From an uncultured Caldimicrobium sp. (GTDB taxonomy: Bacteria > Desulfobacterota > Thermodesulfobacteria > Thermodesulfobacteriales > Thermodesulfobacteriaceae), in assembly GCA_938091475.1 (NCBI GenBank), contig CALLJI010000207.1, forward strand, positions 1-23,431: a stretch of 23,431 nucleotides of DNA, written 5' to 3'. Shown here piece by piece: positions 1-7,006 of this stretch. The notes under the pieces were generated by a model. That model saw only the letters and a list, made by a program, of their open reading frames with translations. It had not been told where the DNA came from and ran no database searches. The stretch's first letter is position 1, and every line of letters begins with the position of its first letter. Made by a program: the position numbers and the translations under genes.

Positions 1-11
1 AGGGTGGAAAG

Positions 12-1667
12 ATGAGAAGTGATAAAATCAAAAAGGGAGTAGAGAGAGCACCTCATAGAGCTTTACTTAAGGCGCTTGGATTTAGTAAGGAAGAGTTAAA
101 AGCTCCTCTAATTGGAATAGCTAATTCCTTTAATGAAATTATTCCGGGTCACATCCATTTAAGAGAGATCGTTTCTGCGGTAAAGGCTGGGGTCAGACAG
201 GCAGGCGGAGTACCCGTTGAATTTGGTGTGATTGGAGTATGTGACGGAATTGCTATGAATCACGAAGGTATGAAGTATTCCTTGGTTAGTCGTGATCTTA
301 TTGCAGATTCCATAGAGATAATGGCTCAAGCTCATGCCTTTGATGGTCTAGTCTTGGTCACAAGTTGTGACAAAATTACTCCCGGAATGCTTATGGCTGC
401 CTTTAGACTAAATATTCCTTCCCTTCTTATTGCAGGTGGTCCGATGCTAACAGGTGAATATAAAGGACAAAAGGTTAATCTTATTTCAGCCTTTGAAGCC
501 ATTGGAAAGGTTAAAAAGGGAGAAATGACCGAGGAGGAGCTAAGTGAATTAGAGGCCTGTGCTTGTCCGACCTGTGGGTCCTGTGCAGGTATGTTTACAG
601 CGAATTCTATGAATTGTCTTACAGAGGCTCTGGGTATGGCTTTGCCTGGAAACGGTACCATTCCTGCGGTTTATGCTGATAGAATTCGCTTAGCTAAAGA
701 GACTGGTAGGACCATTATGGAATTAGTAAAAAAAGGATTGACTCCTAAAAAACTTATCACAGAAGCTTCATTTAGAAATGCTATTGCAGTGGATATGGCT
801 TTAGGATGTTCTACAAATACTGTTTTACATCTTATGGCTATTGCTAAGGAGGCTGGAATTCCCTTAGATCTAAAGGTATTTGATGAGATTTCTAAAAAGG
901 CGCCAGTCTTAGCAAAGCTTATCCCAGCAGGTCCTCATAGTGTACCAGAGCTTCATCAAGCAGGGGGTATACCTGCTGTAATGAAAGAACTATCCAAAAT
1001 TGGCTTGATTGAGCTTTCCTGTAAAACGGTTTCTGGAAAAAGTATAGGTGAAATTATAGCAAAGGCTGAAAACAAAAATCAGGAAGTGCTTAGACCTGTA
1101 GAGAATCCCTATAGTTCGGAAGGAGGTATAGCTATTTTATATGGGAATCTTGCCCCTGAGGGAGCGGTAGTGAAAACAAGTGCTGTTGTGCCAGAGATGT
1201 TAAAGTACCAAGGGAGAGCACGTGTTTTTAATTCAGAAGAGGAGGCCTATGAGGCTATTTTAAGAGGTAAAATCAAAGAGGGAGATGTAGTAGTTATTAG
1301 ATATGAAGGGCCAAAGGGAGGCCCTGGTATGCGAGAGATGCTTTCTCCTACTTCAGCTATTATGGGAATGGGATTGGGCAAAAGTGTAGCCCTTCTCACG
1401 GATGGGCGATTTAGTGGAGGGACTCAAGGTGCCTGCATTGGCCATATTTCTCCTGAAGCTTCAGAAGGTGGTCCTATTGCCTTGGTAGAAGAAGGAGATT
1501 TAATTGCCATTGATATTCCCCATAGAAAACTTGAACTACTCGTGACTCAAGAAGAACTTGAGAAGAGAGAGAAAAGATGGAAACCTCCTAAAAGAAAGTT
1601 GCAAGGCGTCTTGAAAAAATATCACACCTTGGTAAAATCAGCAGCTACTGGAGCTATTTTAGAATGA
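12..1667 (+). CDS. ilvD: Dihydroxy-acid dehydratase
   Basis: This 551-residue cytoplasmic enzyme dehydrates 2,3-dihydroxy-isovalerate and its methylvalerate homologue to 2-oxo acids, the third common step of valine and isoleucine synthesis. The family's iron-sulfur signatures are present: CDKITPGM with Cys119, and [19 protein letters not shown] with Cys185, Cys188 and Cys191. The C-terminal [20 protein letters not shown] block is also intact. Near residue 45 the protein reads PGHIHL, like the oxygen-sensitive E. coli enzyme, rather than the PCN form of [2Fe-2S] dehydratases; the cluster type is inferred from this. The length matches the shorter bacterial IlvD class (about 550-560 residues against 616 in E. 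coli). The start follows an AGGGTGG ribosome site at the window edge, so upstream genes may belong to the same operon. The stop overlaps the start of mlaE as ATGA. Confidence 0.97.
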   Translation: MRSDKIKKGVERAPHRALLKALGFSKEELKAPLIGIANSFNEIIPGHIHLREIVSAVKAGVRQAGGVPVEFGVIGVCDGIAMNHEGMKYSLVSRDLIADSIEIMAQAHAFDGLVLVTSCDKITPGMLMAAFRLNIPSLLIAGGPMLTGEYKGQKVNLISAFEAIGKVKKGEMTEEELSELEACACPTCGSCAGMFTANSMNCLTEALGMALPGNGTIPAVYADRIRLAKETGRTIMELVKKGLTPKKLITEASFRNAIAVDMALGCSTNTVLHLMAIAKEAGIPLDLKVFDEISKKAPVLAKLIPAGPHSVPELHQAGGIPAVMKELSKIGLIELSCKTVSGKSIGEIIAKAENKNQEVLRPVENPYSSEGGIAILYGNLAPEGAVVKTSAVVPEMLKYQGRARVFNSEEEAYEAILRGKIKEGDVVVIRYEGPKGGPGMREMLSPTSAIMGMGLGKSVALLTDGRFSGGTQGACIGHISPEASEGGPIALVEEGDLIAIDIPHRKLELLVTQEELEKREKRWKPPKRKLQGVLKKYHTLVKSAATGAILE

Positions 1668-2431
1668 ACCCCCTTTTTTACTTAGGTAGAGGTTTCATAA
1701 AATTCCTAAGAGATTCTGGAGGAATTTTCCTTTTTTTCTGGCAAGCCTTTTTTTATAGCTTTTCGCCTCCTTATAGAGTTAGGTTGTTCATAAAACATAT
1801 GGAATTTATTGGGGTCAAATCCTGGCTAGTAGTAGCCTTAACTGCCCTCTTTTCTGGAATGGTTACGGCTTACCAAGTGCATCATGCTTTGGTAAAGTTT
1901 GGGGGGCAGAGTGTCTTAGGAGGGGTAGTTGCGCTCACGCTAACGCGAGAGCTGGGTCCGGTTCTCACTGCTATTATGGTGGTTGCCAGGGCTGGCTCTG
2001 CTATCACTGCAGAACTCGGTAGCATGCGTATAACTGAACAGATTGATGCCCTGAAGATTATGGCAGTAAATCCTGTTCAATATCTCATAACTCCAAGAAT
2101 TTGGGCTGCTATGATAGTTTTACCCTTGCTCACTGCAATGGCTGACCTAATTGGAATTGCCGGAGGCTACATAATAGGTGTGATGGTGCTGGGAATCGAT
2201 CACGGAATATTTATTGCCAGGATGGAAGATATGGTAGAGTTAATGGATCTTATGAGTGGGATATATAAATCTATTTTTTTTGGGGCTTTTATAGTTGCCG
2301 TCTGTGGATACAAAGGCTATTTTGCCTCGGGTGGGGCAGAGGGAGTGGGTAGAGCTACTACAGAGGCAGTAGTTATTTCTTCTGTAGGAATTTTGGTGGC
2401 TGATTATATATTGACTACTATCTTTTTCTAA
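1664..2431 (+). CDS. mlaE: MlaE-family lipid ABC transporter permease
   Basis: This is the integral inner-membrane subunit of an MCE-type (Mla) phospholipid transporter, 255 residues long, which is normal for the family. The conserved permease block [20 protein letters not shown] followed by [15 protein letters not shown] is present at about residues 101-136. Hydrophobic stretches at roughly 55-75, 90-110, 145-170, 200-215 and 233-253 fit the usual MlaE topology. The start codon overlaps the ilvD stop as ATGA, so translation is probably coupled to ilvD. The ATPase and MCE subunits follow directly. No MlaB or MlaC gene is adjacent, so those partners must lie elsewhere or be missing. Confidence 0.93.
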   Translation: MNPLFYLGRGFIKFLRDSGGIFLFFWQAFFYSFSPPYRVRLFIKHMEFIGVKSWLVVALTALFSGMVTAYQVHHALVKFGGQSVLGGVVALTLTRELGPVLTAIMVVARAGSAITAELGSMRITEQIDALKIMAVNPVQYLITPRIWAAMIVLPLLTAMADLIGIAGGYIIGVMVLGIDHGIFIARMEDMVELMDLMSGIYKSIFFGAFIVAVCGYKGYFASGGAEGVGRATTEAVVISSVGILVADYILTTIFF

Positions 2432-2442
2432 TAGGAAGATAG

Positions 2443-3195
2443 ATGGAAATAATAAAGATTAAGGATCTTAAAAAGAGCTTTAATTCCTTTCAAGTTTTAA
2501 AAGGGGTAAATCTCTCTATTCCTTCTCAGGAGATAACCTTTATTATGGGAGGAAGTGGGACTGGAAAAAGTGTATTACTTAAGCATCTGGTTGGTCTTCT
2601 AAAGCCTGATGAAGGAGAAATCTGGTTTGAGAATCAGGATATTACTAAACTTTCTGAAAGAGAACTGGAAAAAGTGAGAAAAAAGATAGGGCTTCTTTTT
2701 CAAGAGGGAGCTCTTTTTGATTCACTGACTGTGGCAGAGAATGTAGCCTTTCCCCTAAAAGAGCATACGAAGCTTTCTAAACGGGAAATAGAAGCTAAGG
2801 TAGAGGAATTACTCTCAGCTGTTGAGCTTCTTCCTGCTAAGGATAAGTATCCCTCAGAACTTTCCGGAGGTATGAGGAAGAGAGCTGCCCTTGCTCGTAC
2901 TTTAGCCCTTAATCCGCAGGTAATTCTTTTCGATGAGCCCACTACGGGTTTAGATCCAGTTCTCCAAATCACCATTATGGATTTAATTAATAAAATCAAA
3001 GAAACTTATGGCTTAACTTGTGTGGTGATAAGTCATGACCTTATTTTGGCTTTTAAATATGCCGATAGGATGGCCTTTTTATATGATGGAGTCATTGTGG
3101 AAGAGGGGCCTCCAGAGAAGATTAGGGCTTCTGCTCATCCTTATGTGCAAAGGTTTTTAGAAAGTGTCTTTTTAGAAAACAAAGAGGAGGGCTAA
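2443..3195 (+). CDS. mlaF: MlaF-family ABC transporter ATP-binding protein
   Basis: This 250-residue ATPase powers the MlaE permease from the cytoplasmic face. It has a Walker A motif GGSGTGKS (about residues 36-43), a Q-loop LLFQEGALFDSLTVAENVAFPL, the ABC signature LSGGMRKRAALAR, a Walker B VILFDEPTTGLDP and an H-loop VVISHD. The signature LSGGM(R/K)KR and the Q-loop sequence are typical of the Mla/Ttg2A subfamily rather than of amino-acid or metal importers. It starts 11 bp after mlaE behind a weak AGGAAGA site and ends two bases before the mlaD start, so the three genes form one transcription unit. Confidence 0.95.
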   Translation: MEIIKIKDLKKSFNSFQVLKGVNLSIPSQEITFIMGGSGTGKSVLLKHLVGLLKPDEGEIWFENQDITKLSERELEKVRKKIGLLFQEGALFDSLTVAENVAFPLKEHTKLSKREIEAKVEELLSAVELLPAKDKYPSELSGGMRKRAALARTLALNPQVILFDEPTTGLDPVLQITIMDLINKIKETYGLTCVVISHDLILAFKYADRMAFLYDGVIVEEGPPEKIRASAHPYVQRFLESVFLENKEEG

Positions 3196-3197
3196 CT

Positions 3198-4235
3198 ATG
3201 ACCAAAAGAGGAGGAACAGAAATTAAAGTAGGTATTTTTGTTTTTCTTGGAATTTTGGCCTTGCTTTATCTAACCGTTCAATTAGCACAAGAGGCTTTAA
3301 CTCCTAAGGATACTTATAAAATTTATGCTGTTTTTGATAGTGTCTCAGGACTCACTAAGGGAGCCAAGGTCGAGATGGCTGGCGTGCCTATTGGGAAAGT
3401 AGGAGAGATTACCTTAACTCCTGAGGGAAAGGCTAAAGTTGAACTCTTGGTATATAAAAAATTTAAAATTCAAGAAGATGCTACCGCAGTAGTGAGAACC
3501 TTTGGCGTTTTAGGGGATAAGTTCATTGAAATTAGACCAGGAACTTCTCAGGCTTATCTTTCCGAGGGTACAGTTATGACCAAAACAGAGAGCCCGGTTG
3601 ATCTTGACCAGATTCTTGCAAGCCTTGGTCCTACCGTTGAGGGATTAAAGGAAATCTTAGGTTCTAAGGAAGGAAAAGAAAATTTAAAAATCCTTGTAGC
3701 AAACATTAGAGATGCTTCAGAGAGTTTTAAAAAGATAGCTGATAAAGTAGAAAAAGGAGAAGGCACTCTTGGGAAACTTATTGCAGATGATAGGCTTTAT
3801 AAGGATCTCTCTGCTACCTCACAAAGTCTCAAAAACATTGCCCAACAAATTGAAAGAGGAGAAGGCACCCTCGGCAAATTAGTAAAAGATGAGTCTTTAT
3901 ATCTTACATTAAAGAACACAGCTAATAGTTTGGAAAAGGTTTCTAAAAAACTTGAAAAAGGAGAGGGAACTCTTGGTAAGCTCATCCATGAAGATGAGCT
4001 CTATAAGGATTTAAGAGTACTCTCTAAGGATCTTAAGAATGCCGCTCAGAATTTAGATAAAATCCTTGCACAAATTGAAAGGGGAGAAGGAACCCTTGGA
4101 AAACTCCTTAAGGATGAGTCTTTATATACTGAGGCCAAAAAAACTCTAAAAAGTGTGAATAGAGCTGCCAAAGGTGTAGAGGAACAAGTGCCTATTTCTG
4201 TTCTTGGAACGGTAGCTGGTGCAGCTATGAAATAA
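3198..4235 (+). CDS. mlaD: MlaD-like MCE-domain substrate-binding protein with internal repeats
   Basis: This is the periplasmic, membrane-anchored MCE subunit that forms a ring for lipid passage. One transmembrane anchor covers about residues 10-30. An MCE domain follows at about 38-115 (VFDSVSGLTKGAKVEMAGV, then DKFIEIRPG). A long helical C-terminal part carries four copies of GEGTLGKL at residues 187-194, 221-228, 255-262 and 296-303, each followed by a D/E-rich xxDxxLY segment. The first three copies are spaced by exactly 34 residues and the last by 41. GEGTLGKL-type repeats are known in MlaD-like proteins; here they probably lengthen the helical tube or mediate oligomer contacts (inference). 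The ATG at 3198 follows a GAGGAGGG site inside the mlaF 3' end. No clear terminator follows the stop. Confidence 0.92.
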   Translation: MTKRGGTEIKVGIFVFLGILALLYLTVQLAQEALTPKDTYKIYAVFDSVSGLTKGAKVEMAGVPIGKVGEITLTPEGKAKVELLVYKKFKIQEDATAVVRTFGVLGDKFIEIRPGTSQAYLSEGTVMTKTESPVDLDQILASLGPTVEGLKEILGSKEGKENLKILVANIRDASESFKKIADKVEKGEGTLGKLIADDRLYKDLSATSQSLKNIAQQIERGEGTLGKLVKDESLYLTLKNTANSLEKVSKKLEKGEGTLGKLIHEDELYKDLRVLSKDLKNAAQNLDKILAQIERGEGTLGKLLKDESLYTEAKKTLKSVNRAAKGVEEQVPISVLGTVAGAAMK

Positions 4236-4411
4236 GCTTTAACAAACTTTCAAAAAAATTATAAGTTGTATTATATGAGCAAGGCAAGACCAGTTCAAAT
4301 CTGTTAATTTTAGAACAATTCAAGAATGACCCGTGTTAATCATTGAGGGATGGACCTACCCAGAGGTTTTAGGGGTAGGGGCGATTCACGCATTGCTCTG
4401 AGGGGTTTAAT

Positions 4412-4434
4412 GTAGGGGCAAATCACGATTTGCC
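4412..4434. repeat. Palindromic element, inner stem CAAATC
   Basis: GTAGGGGC leads into the perfect inverted repeat GGCAAATC-AC-GATTTGCC (4417-4434). It has the same frame and the same AC centre as the elements at 6823 and 6853, but a different inner stem. Confidence 0.8.
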
Positions 4435-4448
4435 AAAAAAATCAAATC

Positions 4449-4473
4449 GTAGGGGCAACCCTTGCAGTTGCCC
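4449..4473. repeat. Palindromic element, inner stem CAAC
   Basis: GTAGGGGCAAC opens an inverted repeat with arms GGGCAAC (4453-4459) and GTTGCCC (4467-4473) around a 7-base loop, CCTTGCA. Confidence 0.75.
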
Positions 4474-4494
4474 AAAATTGTTTTAAACCCCTTT

Positions 4495-4515
4495 GGGCAG
4501 GGGTAAGCCCTGCCC
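4495..4515. repeat. Palindromic element, stem GGGCAGGG
   Basis: Perfect arms GGGCAGGG (4495-4502) and CCCTGCCC (4508-4515) flank the loop GTAAG. It belongs to the same cluster but lacks the GTAGGGGC lead. Confidence 0.75.
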
Positions 4516-4532
4516 CTGCATTTGAAACCCTT

Positions 4533-4557
4533 GGGCACGGCGGTGCCGTGCCCCTAC
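4533..4557. repeat. Palindromic element, stem GGGCACGGC
   Basis: Perfect 9-bp arms GGGCACGGC (4533-4541) and GCCGTGCCC (4545-4553) surround GGT and are followed by CTAC. The element from 4550 runs into AAAATATCGGGCAG, and this 22-base junction recurs exactly at 22809-22830. Confidence 0.8.
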
Positions 4558-4604
4558 AAAATATCGGGCAGATGCAAGCTCTACCCTATAAATGAAACAT
4601 TCAG

Positions 4605-4620
4605 GCGATTTTTAAATCGC
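4605..4620. repeat. Short inverted repeat GCGATTT/AAATCGC
   Basis: Perfect 7-bp arms GCGATTT (4605-4611) and AAATCGC (4614-4620) with a TT loop are followed by TCCTCC. This looks like a related, partly decayed element at the downstream edge of the cluster. Confidence 0.6.
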
Positions 4621-4666
4621 TCCTCCTTTTAAAACTTCAAAATATTAACAATTCAATGTAACATAG

Positions 4667-4698
4667 TTTTAACATTTATTGTTAAAATTAACTATAAC
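4667..4698 (+). promoter_or_regulatory. Candidate chemoreceptor promoter with inverted-repeat operator
   Basis: A sigma-70-like pair, TTAACA (4669-4674) and TATAAC (4693-4698), has an 18-base spacer and lies 22 bases before the start codon. A perfect 8-bp inverted repeat, TTTTAACA (4667-4674) and TGTTAAAA (4680-4687) with a 5-base spacer, covers the -35 box and could be an operator. The proposed start site would leave only a short leader carrying the ribosome site. This is prediction by eye. Confidence 0.4.
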
Positions 4699-4720
4699 AA
4701 ACATAAAAAGGAGGAGATAT

Positions 4721-6718
4721 ATGCGTCTTAATCTCGAAATAAAAATATTTATTCTCATTATCCTATCAACTTCTCTTATAATAGGATTTCTCTCTTACAG
4801 CATAATGAAAAGGAACCTAACAGAAAGTTTTCAAGCACGCTTTGAAAGACAAAATCCTCAAATTCACATTATCTTAAGAGGTATAGAAGACAAAATTAAA
4901 ATCTACGCCTCTATCATGGCTCAGGACAAAGAACTTATTAAAGCTTTAGAAAAAGAAGATGTAGGTGCTTTAGAAAAGACACTCACCAGCTATTTCAAAG
5001 AGCTCCATCGATTAGACCCACTAATTTCCACCTTAGAGGTATCAAATAAAGCTGGTATAGTAGTGATGAGGTGGCACAATCCCCAGAAGTGGGGAGATGA
5101 CAATTTTAAAGTTTACACAGTTAGCTATGCCTTAAAAGGGCATATCACCTCTGGCTTTGAAATCTCCCCTACCACAAAAGAAATAGACTATGATGCAGGC
5201 TTGCCTGTAAAATCTGGCGTATCTACACTTTCCTCCTTTAAAGAGGTAGAGAATAGTCAAAAGAAATTAGTTAACTCCTTGCTAATTGCTATTGCTCCCA
5301 TATCTATAATTTTGCTTGTAATTAGTTTTATTTTTGTTTATCTATCATCAAGGAGGATTAATACTTATAATACTCTGATGGATAAATTATCAGCAGGTGA
5401 GCTAGAGGTGATTTTTGACCGAGTTAGATTTAAAGAAAGAGAAAAGATTAATACTTTGAATAGAGGTTTTGTTAATCACGTGCAAAACCTGAAAAATATA
5501 ATCTATCAAATCTTTAACACCACTTTAAAGCTTACTATGTCTTCTGGTAATCTAAGCATAAAAAAAGATATTATTATAAAGGCTTTGAATGAAAATTTTG
5601 TTAGGCTTGAGAGCGTAACCGCAGCCCATAAGCAAATGACAGATACCATAGTAGATATAGCCAAAAATATTACCAAGGCGGAAGAAGATGCTAAATTGAC
5701 TATGAAAAGTGCAGAAGAGGGAAAAAATGTCTTAGGAAGAACTGTGGAACAAATTAGAAAGGTTTATGAAACTACAGAAAATACCTTCGCCTTATTCAAT
5801 AAACTTAATCAGAGTGTGAATGAAATTGGTAATATTGTATCCCTCATCAAGGAGATTGCCGATCAAACCAATTTACTTGCCCTTAACGCAAGCATTGAGG
5901 CAGCAAGAGCGGGAGAAGCTGGTAAAGGCTTTGCAGTTGTGGCAAATGAAGTAAAAAATTTAGCCCAAAACACGATTAAAGCAACCCAAGCTATCTCTGA
6001 ACAAATTGAAAATATTCAAAGGGAAACCTTGGCCACCACAGAATCAATGAATTTAACCAAGGAATTGGTAGAAAGTGCTACCCACGCCACAGAGGAGGTA
6101 AGATCAACTTTTATGGAAATTATTGAATCTGTAGAAAAACTTAAAGATGCTATCGTCTCTATTTCAAGTGCTGTAGAGGAGCAATCTATTGTCTCTAATG
6201 ATGTGGCCAAGCATTTAGAGGGAATTTTTGAGTTTTCTAAGAAAATAGAACAAAAAAGTCACATGTTGGATGAAGCTACCCTTAATATAGACGATGTGGT
6301 GGAAGAATTGAGAAATTTTATCGATATTTTTAAAACCAAGGAGAGTGAAGTTTATATGTTGGATCTGGCTAAATCTGACCATCGGATATTCTTAGAAAGG
6401 ATTGAAAATGCCTTAGATGGTTTTATAACCTTAGACCATATGGCTTTAGCAGACCATACTCAATGCCGTTTTGGTAAATGGTATCACGGTAAAGGAAATA
6501 AACTTTTGGGGCATTTGTCTTCTTTTAAGGCCATTGATGAGCCTCATAAGAAATTTCACGAGTTAGCCAAAGCCTGTATAACAGCCTATAATGCTGGAAA
6601 AAAAGAGGAAGCAAAAAAGATTTTTGAAAAGATGGAGAAAATCTCTGAAGAGATTGTAAAGTTACTTGAAACCATAAAGATGGACTATTTAGGCAAAAGC
6701 TCCTATAATATATCGTAG
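4721..6718 (+). CDS. Methyl-accepting chemotaxis protein with Cache-like sensor and C-terminal CZB domain
   Basis: This 665-residue chemoreceptor would signal through CheA/CheW to the flagellar motor. Transmembrane segments at about 8-28 and 187-208 enclose a roughly 155-residue extracytoplasmic sensor. That sensor's [11 protein letters not shown] (117-127) and SGFEISP resemble single-Cache sensors; the ligand is unknown. A weak HAMP-like linker leads to the signalling hairpin tip [20 protein letters not shown] (378-397) and [20 protein letters not shown]-terminal CZB domain follows, with its usual His/Cys/His/His zinc set at His554, Cys582 ([12 protein letters not shown]), His609 and His613. 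CZB domains respond to zinc and oxidants such as hypochlorite in characterised receptors. I chose the ATG at 4721 because AAAAGGAGGAG lies just upstream; an in-frame TTG at 4679 falls inside the promoter region. The gene stands alone between two palindrome clusters. Confidence 0.93.
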   Translation: MRLNLEIKIFILIILSTSLIIGFLSYSIMKRNLTESFQARFERQNPQIHIILRGIEDKIKIYASIMAQDKELIKALEKEDVGALEKTLTSYFKELHRLDPLISTLEVSNKAGIVVMRWHNPQKWGDDNFKVYTVSYALKGHITSGFEISPTTKEIDYDAGLPVKSGVSTLSSFKEVENSQKKLVNSLLIAIAPISIILLVISFIFVYLSSRRINTYNTLMDKLSAGELEVIFDRVRFKEREKINTLNRGFVNHVQNLKNIIYQIFNTTLKLTMSSGNLSIKKDIIIKALNENFVRLESVTAAHKQMTDTIVDIAKNITKAEEDAKLTMKSAEEGKNVLGRTVEQIRKVYETTENTFALFNKLNQSVNEIGNIVSLIKEIADQTNLLALNASIEAARAGEAGKGFAVVANEVKNLAQNTIKATQAISEQIENIQRETLATTESMNLTKELVESATHATEEVRSTFMEIIESVEKLKDAIVSISSAVEEQSIVSNDVAKHLEGIFEFSKKIEQKSHMLDEATLNIDDVVEELRNFIDIFKTKESEVYMLDLAKSDHRIFLERIENALDGFITLDHMALADHTQCRFGKWYHGKGNKLLGHLSSFKAIDEPHKKFHELAKACITAYNAGKKEEAKKIFEKMEKISEEIVKLLETIKMDYLGKSSYNIS

Positions 6719-6750
6719 TTAAATACAATTTTGAGAGCTCACATTGTAGA

Positions 6751-6782
6751 GGCTGGGCTTGCCCCAGCCCAAAGGTTTTTTT
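6751..6782 (+). terminator. Hairpin plus T-run after the chemoreceptor, possible terminator
   Basis: Arms GGCTGGG (6751-6757) and CCCAGCC (6763-6769) close a CTTGC loop 33 bases after the stop codon. A run of seven T residues (6776-6782) follows after CAAAGG. The gap between stem and T-run is longer than in a classic intrinsic terminator. The hairpin also belongs to the palindrome family by composition, so the terminator role is tentative. Confidence 0.4.
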
Positions 6783-6822
6783 CGTAAAGGCGGTTCCCGA
6801 GTCGCTCTATTAAACCCGTAGC

Positions 6823-6840
6823 GGCAATTCACGAATTGCC
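6823..6840. repeat. Palindromic element, inner stem CAATTC
   Basis: Perfect inverted repeat GGCAATTC-AC-GAATTGCC, preceded by CGTAGC. It matches the element at 4417 except for one stem base pair (CAAATC to CAATTC), changed on both arms. Confidence 0.8.
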
Positions 6841-6848
6841 CGAAGAGT

Positions 6849-6872
6849 GTAGGGGCACGGCACGCCGTGCCC
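6849..6872. repeat. Palindromic element, stem GGGCACGGC
   Basis: GTAG precedes the perfect inverted repeat GGGCACGGC-AC-GCCGTGCCC (6853-6872). The stem is the same as at 4533, with a different centre. Confidence 0.8.
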
Positions 6873-6878
6873 AATGGG

Positions 6879-6895
6879 GCAACCGCATGGGTTGC
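6879..6895. repeat. Palindromic element, stem GCAACC
   Basis: Arms GCAACC (6879-6884) and GGTTGC (6890-6895) flank GCATG, with GGG just upstream. It is shorter and less regular than its neighbours. Confidence 0.55.
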
Positions 6896-6969
6896 GGATA
6901 CTATTTTTTTAATGATTCTTGGGCACAGCAAGAAAACCCTTGCAATTTTTGAAACAAACTTTCAAAAAA

Positions 6970-6997
6970 TTGACAACTGTCAAAAAAATGATATTAT
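6970..6997 (+). promoter_or_regulatory. Sigma-70-type promoter of the first activator, nearly leaderless
   Basis: A consensus TTGACA (6970-6975) and TATTAT (6992-6997) are separated by 16 bases. The expected start site (about 7003-7006) is almost at the ATG at 7007, and no ribosome-binding site is visible, so the transcript may be leaderless. The -35 box is half of a perfect inverted repeat, TTGACA-AC-TGTCAA (6970-6983), a plausible repressor site. Confidence 0.6.
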
Positions 6998-7006
6998 TTT
7001 TTCATA

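Larger units (their letters stand above)
4236..4720. other. 485-bp non-coding gap, palindrome cluster A
   Basis: No gene is credible in this gap between mlaD and the chemoreceptor. Its first 130 bases are AT-rich and include the 17-mer AACAAACTTTCAAAAAA (4241-4257), repeated exactly at 6953-6969. From about 4370 to 4620 it is packed with GC-rich inverted repeats, mostly framed by TAGGGGC and GCCC. The ones I can pair are listed separately. Two decayed copies also appear: GTAGGGGCGATTCACGCATT at about 4375-4394 and GGGCAGATGCAAGCTCTACC at about 4566-4585. The last 60 bases hold the chemoreceptor promoter region. Confidence 0.85.
6719..7006. other. 288-bp non-coding gap, palindrome cluster B
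   Basis: This gap between the chemoreceptor and the first sigma-54 activator holds four hairpins (listed separately) and one decayed copy, GGCGGTTCCCGAGTCGCTCT, at about 6790-6809. The 17-mer AACAAACTTTCAAAAAA (6953-6969) is shared with 4241-4257. The last 40 bases hold a strong promoter. No gene is credible here. Confidence 0.85.

Noticed and set aside
332..661. Open frame on the minus strand inside ilvD
   Set aside because: It is a shadow of ilvD, which has full family motifs on the other strand; the frame has no recognisable domain or ribosome site.
4679..4720. Upstream TTG start for the chemoreceptor
   Set aside because: It would place 14 basic codons ahead of the membrane segment and overlap the promoter; the ATG at 4721 has a strong ribosome site.
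6719..6931. 70-codon minus-strand frame across cluster B
   Set aside because: It runs through palindromic repeats, giving a low-complexity peptide without family resemblance.
6930..6955. GGGCAC...TTGC as a sigma-54 promoter before the first activator
   Set aside because: The distance between GGGCAC and TTGC is too long for the -24/-12 register; a good sigma-70-type promoter lies downstream.
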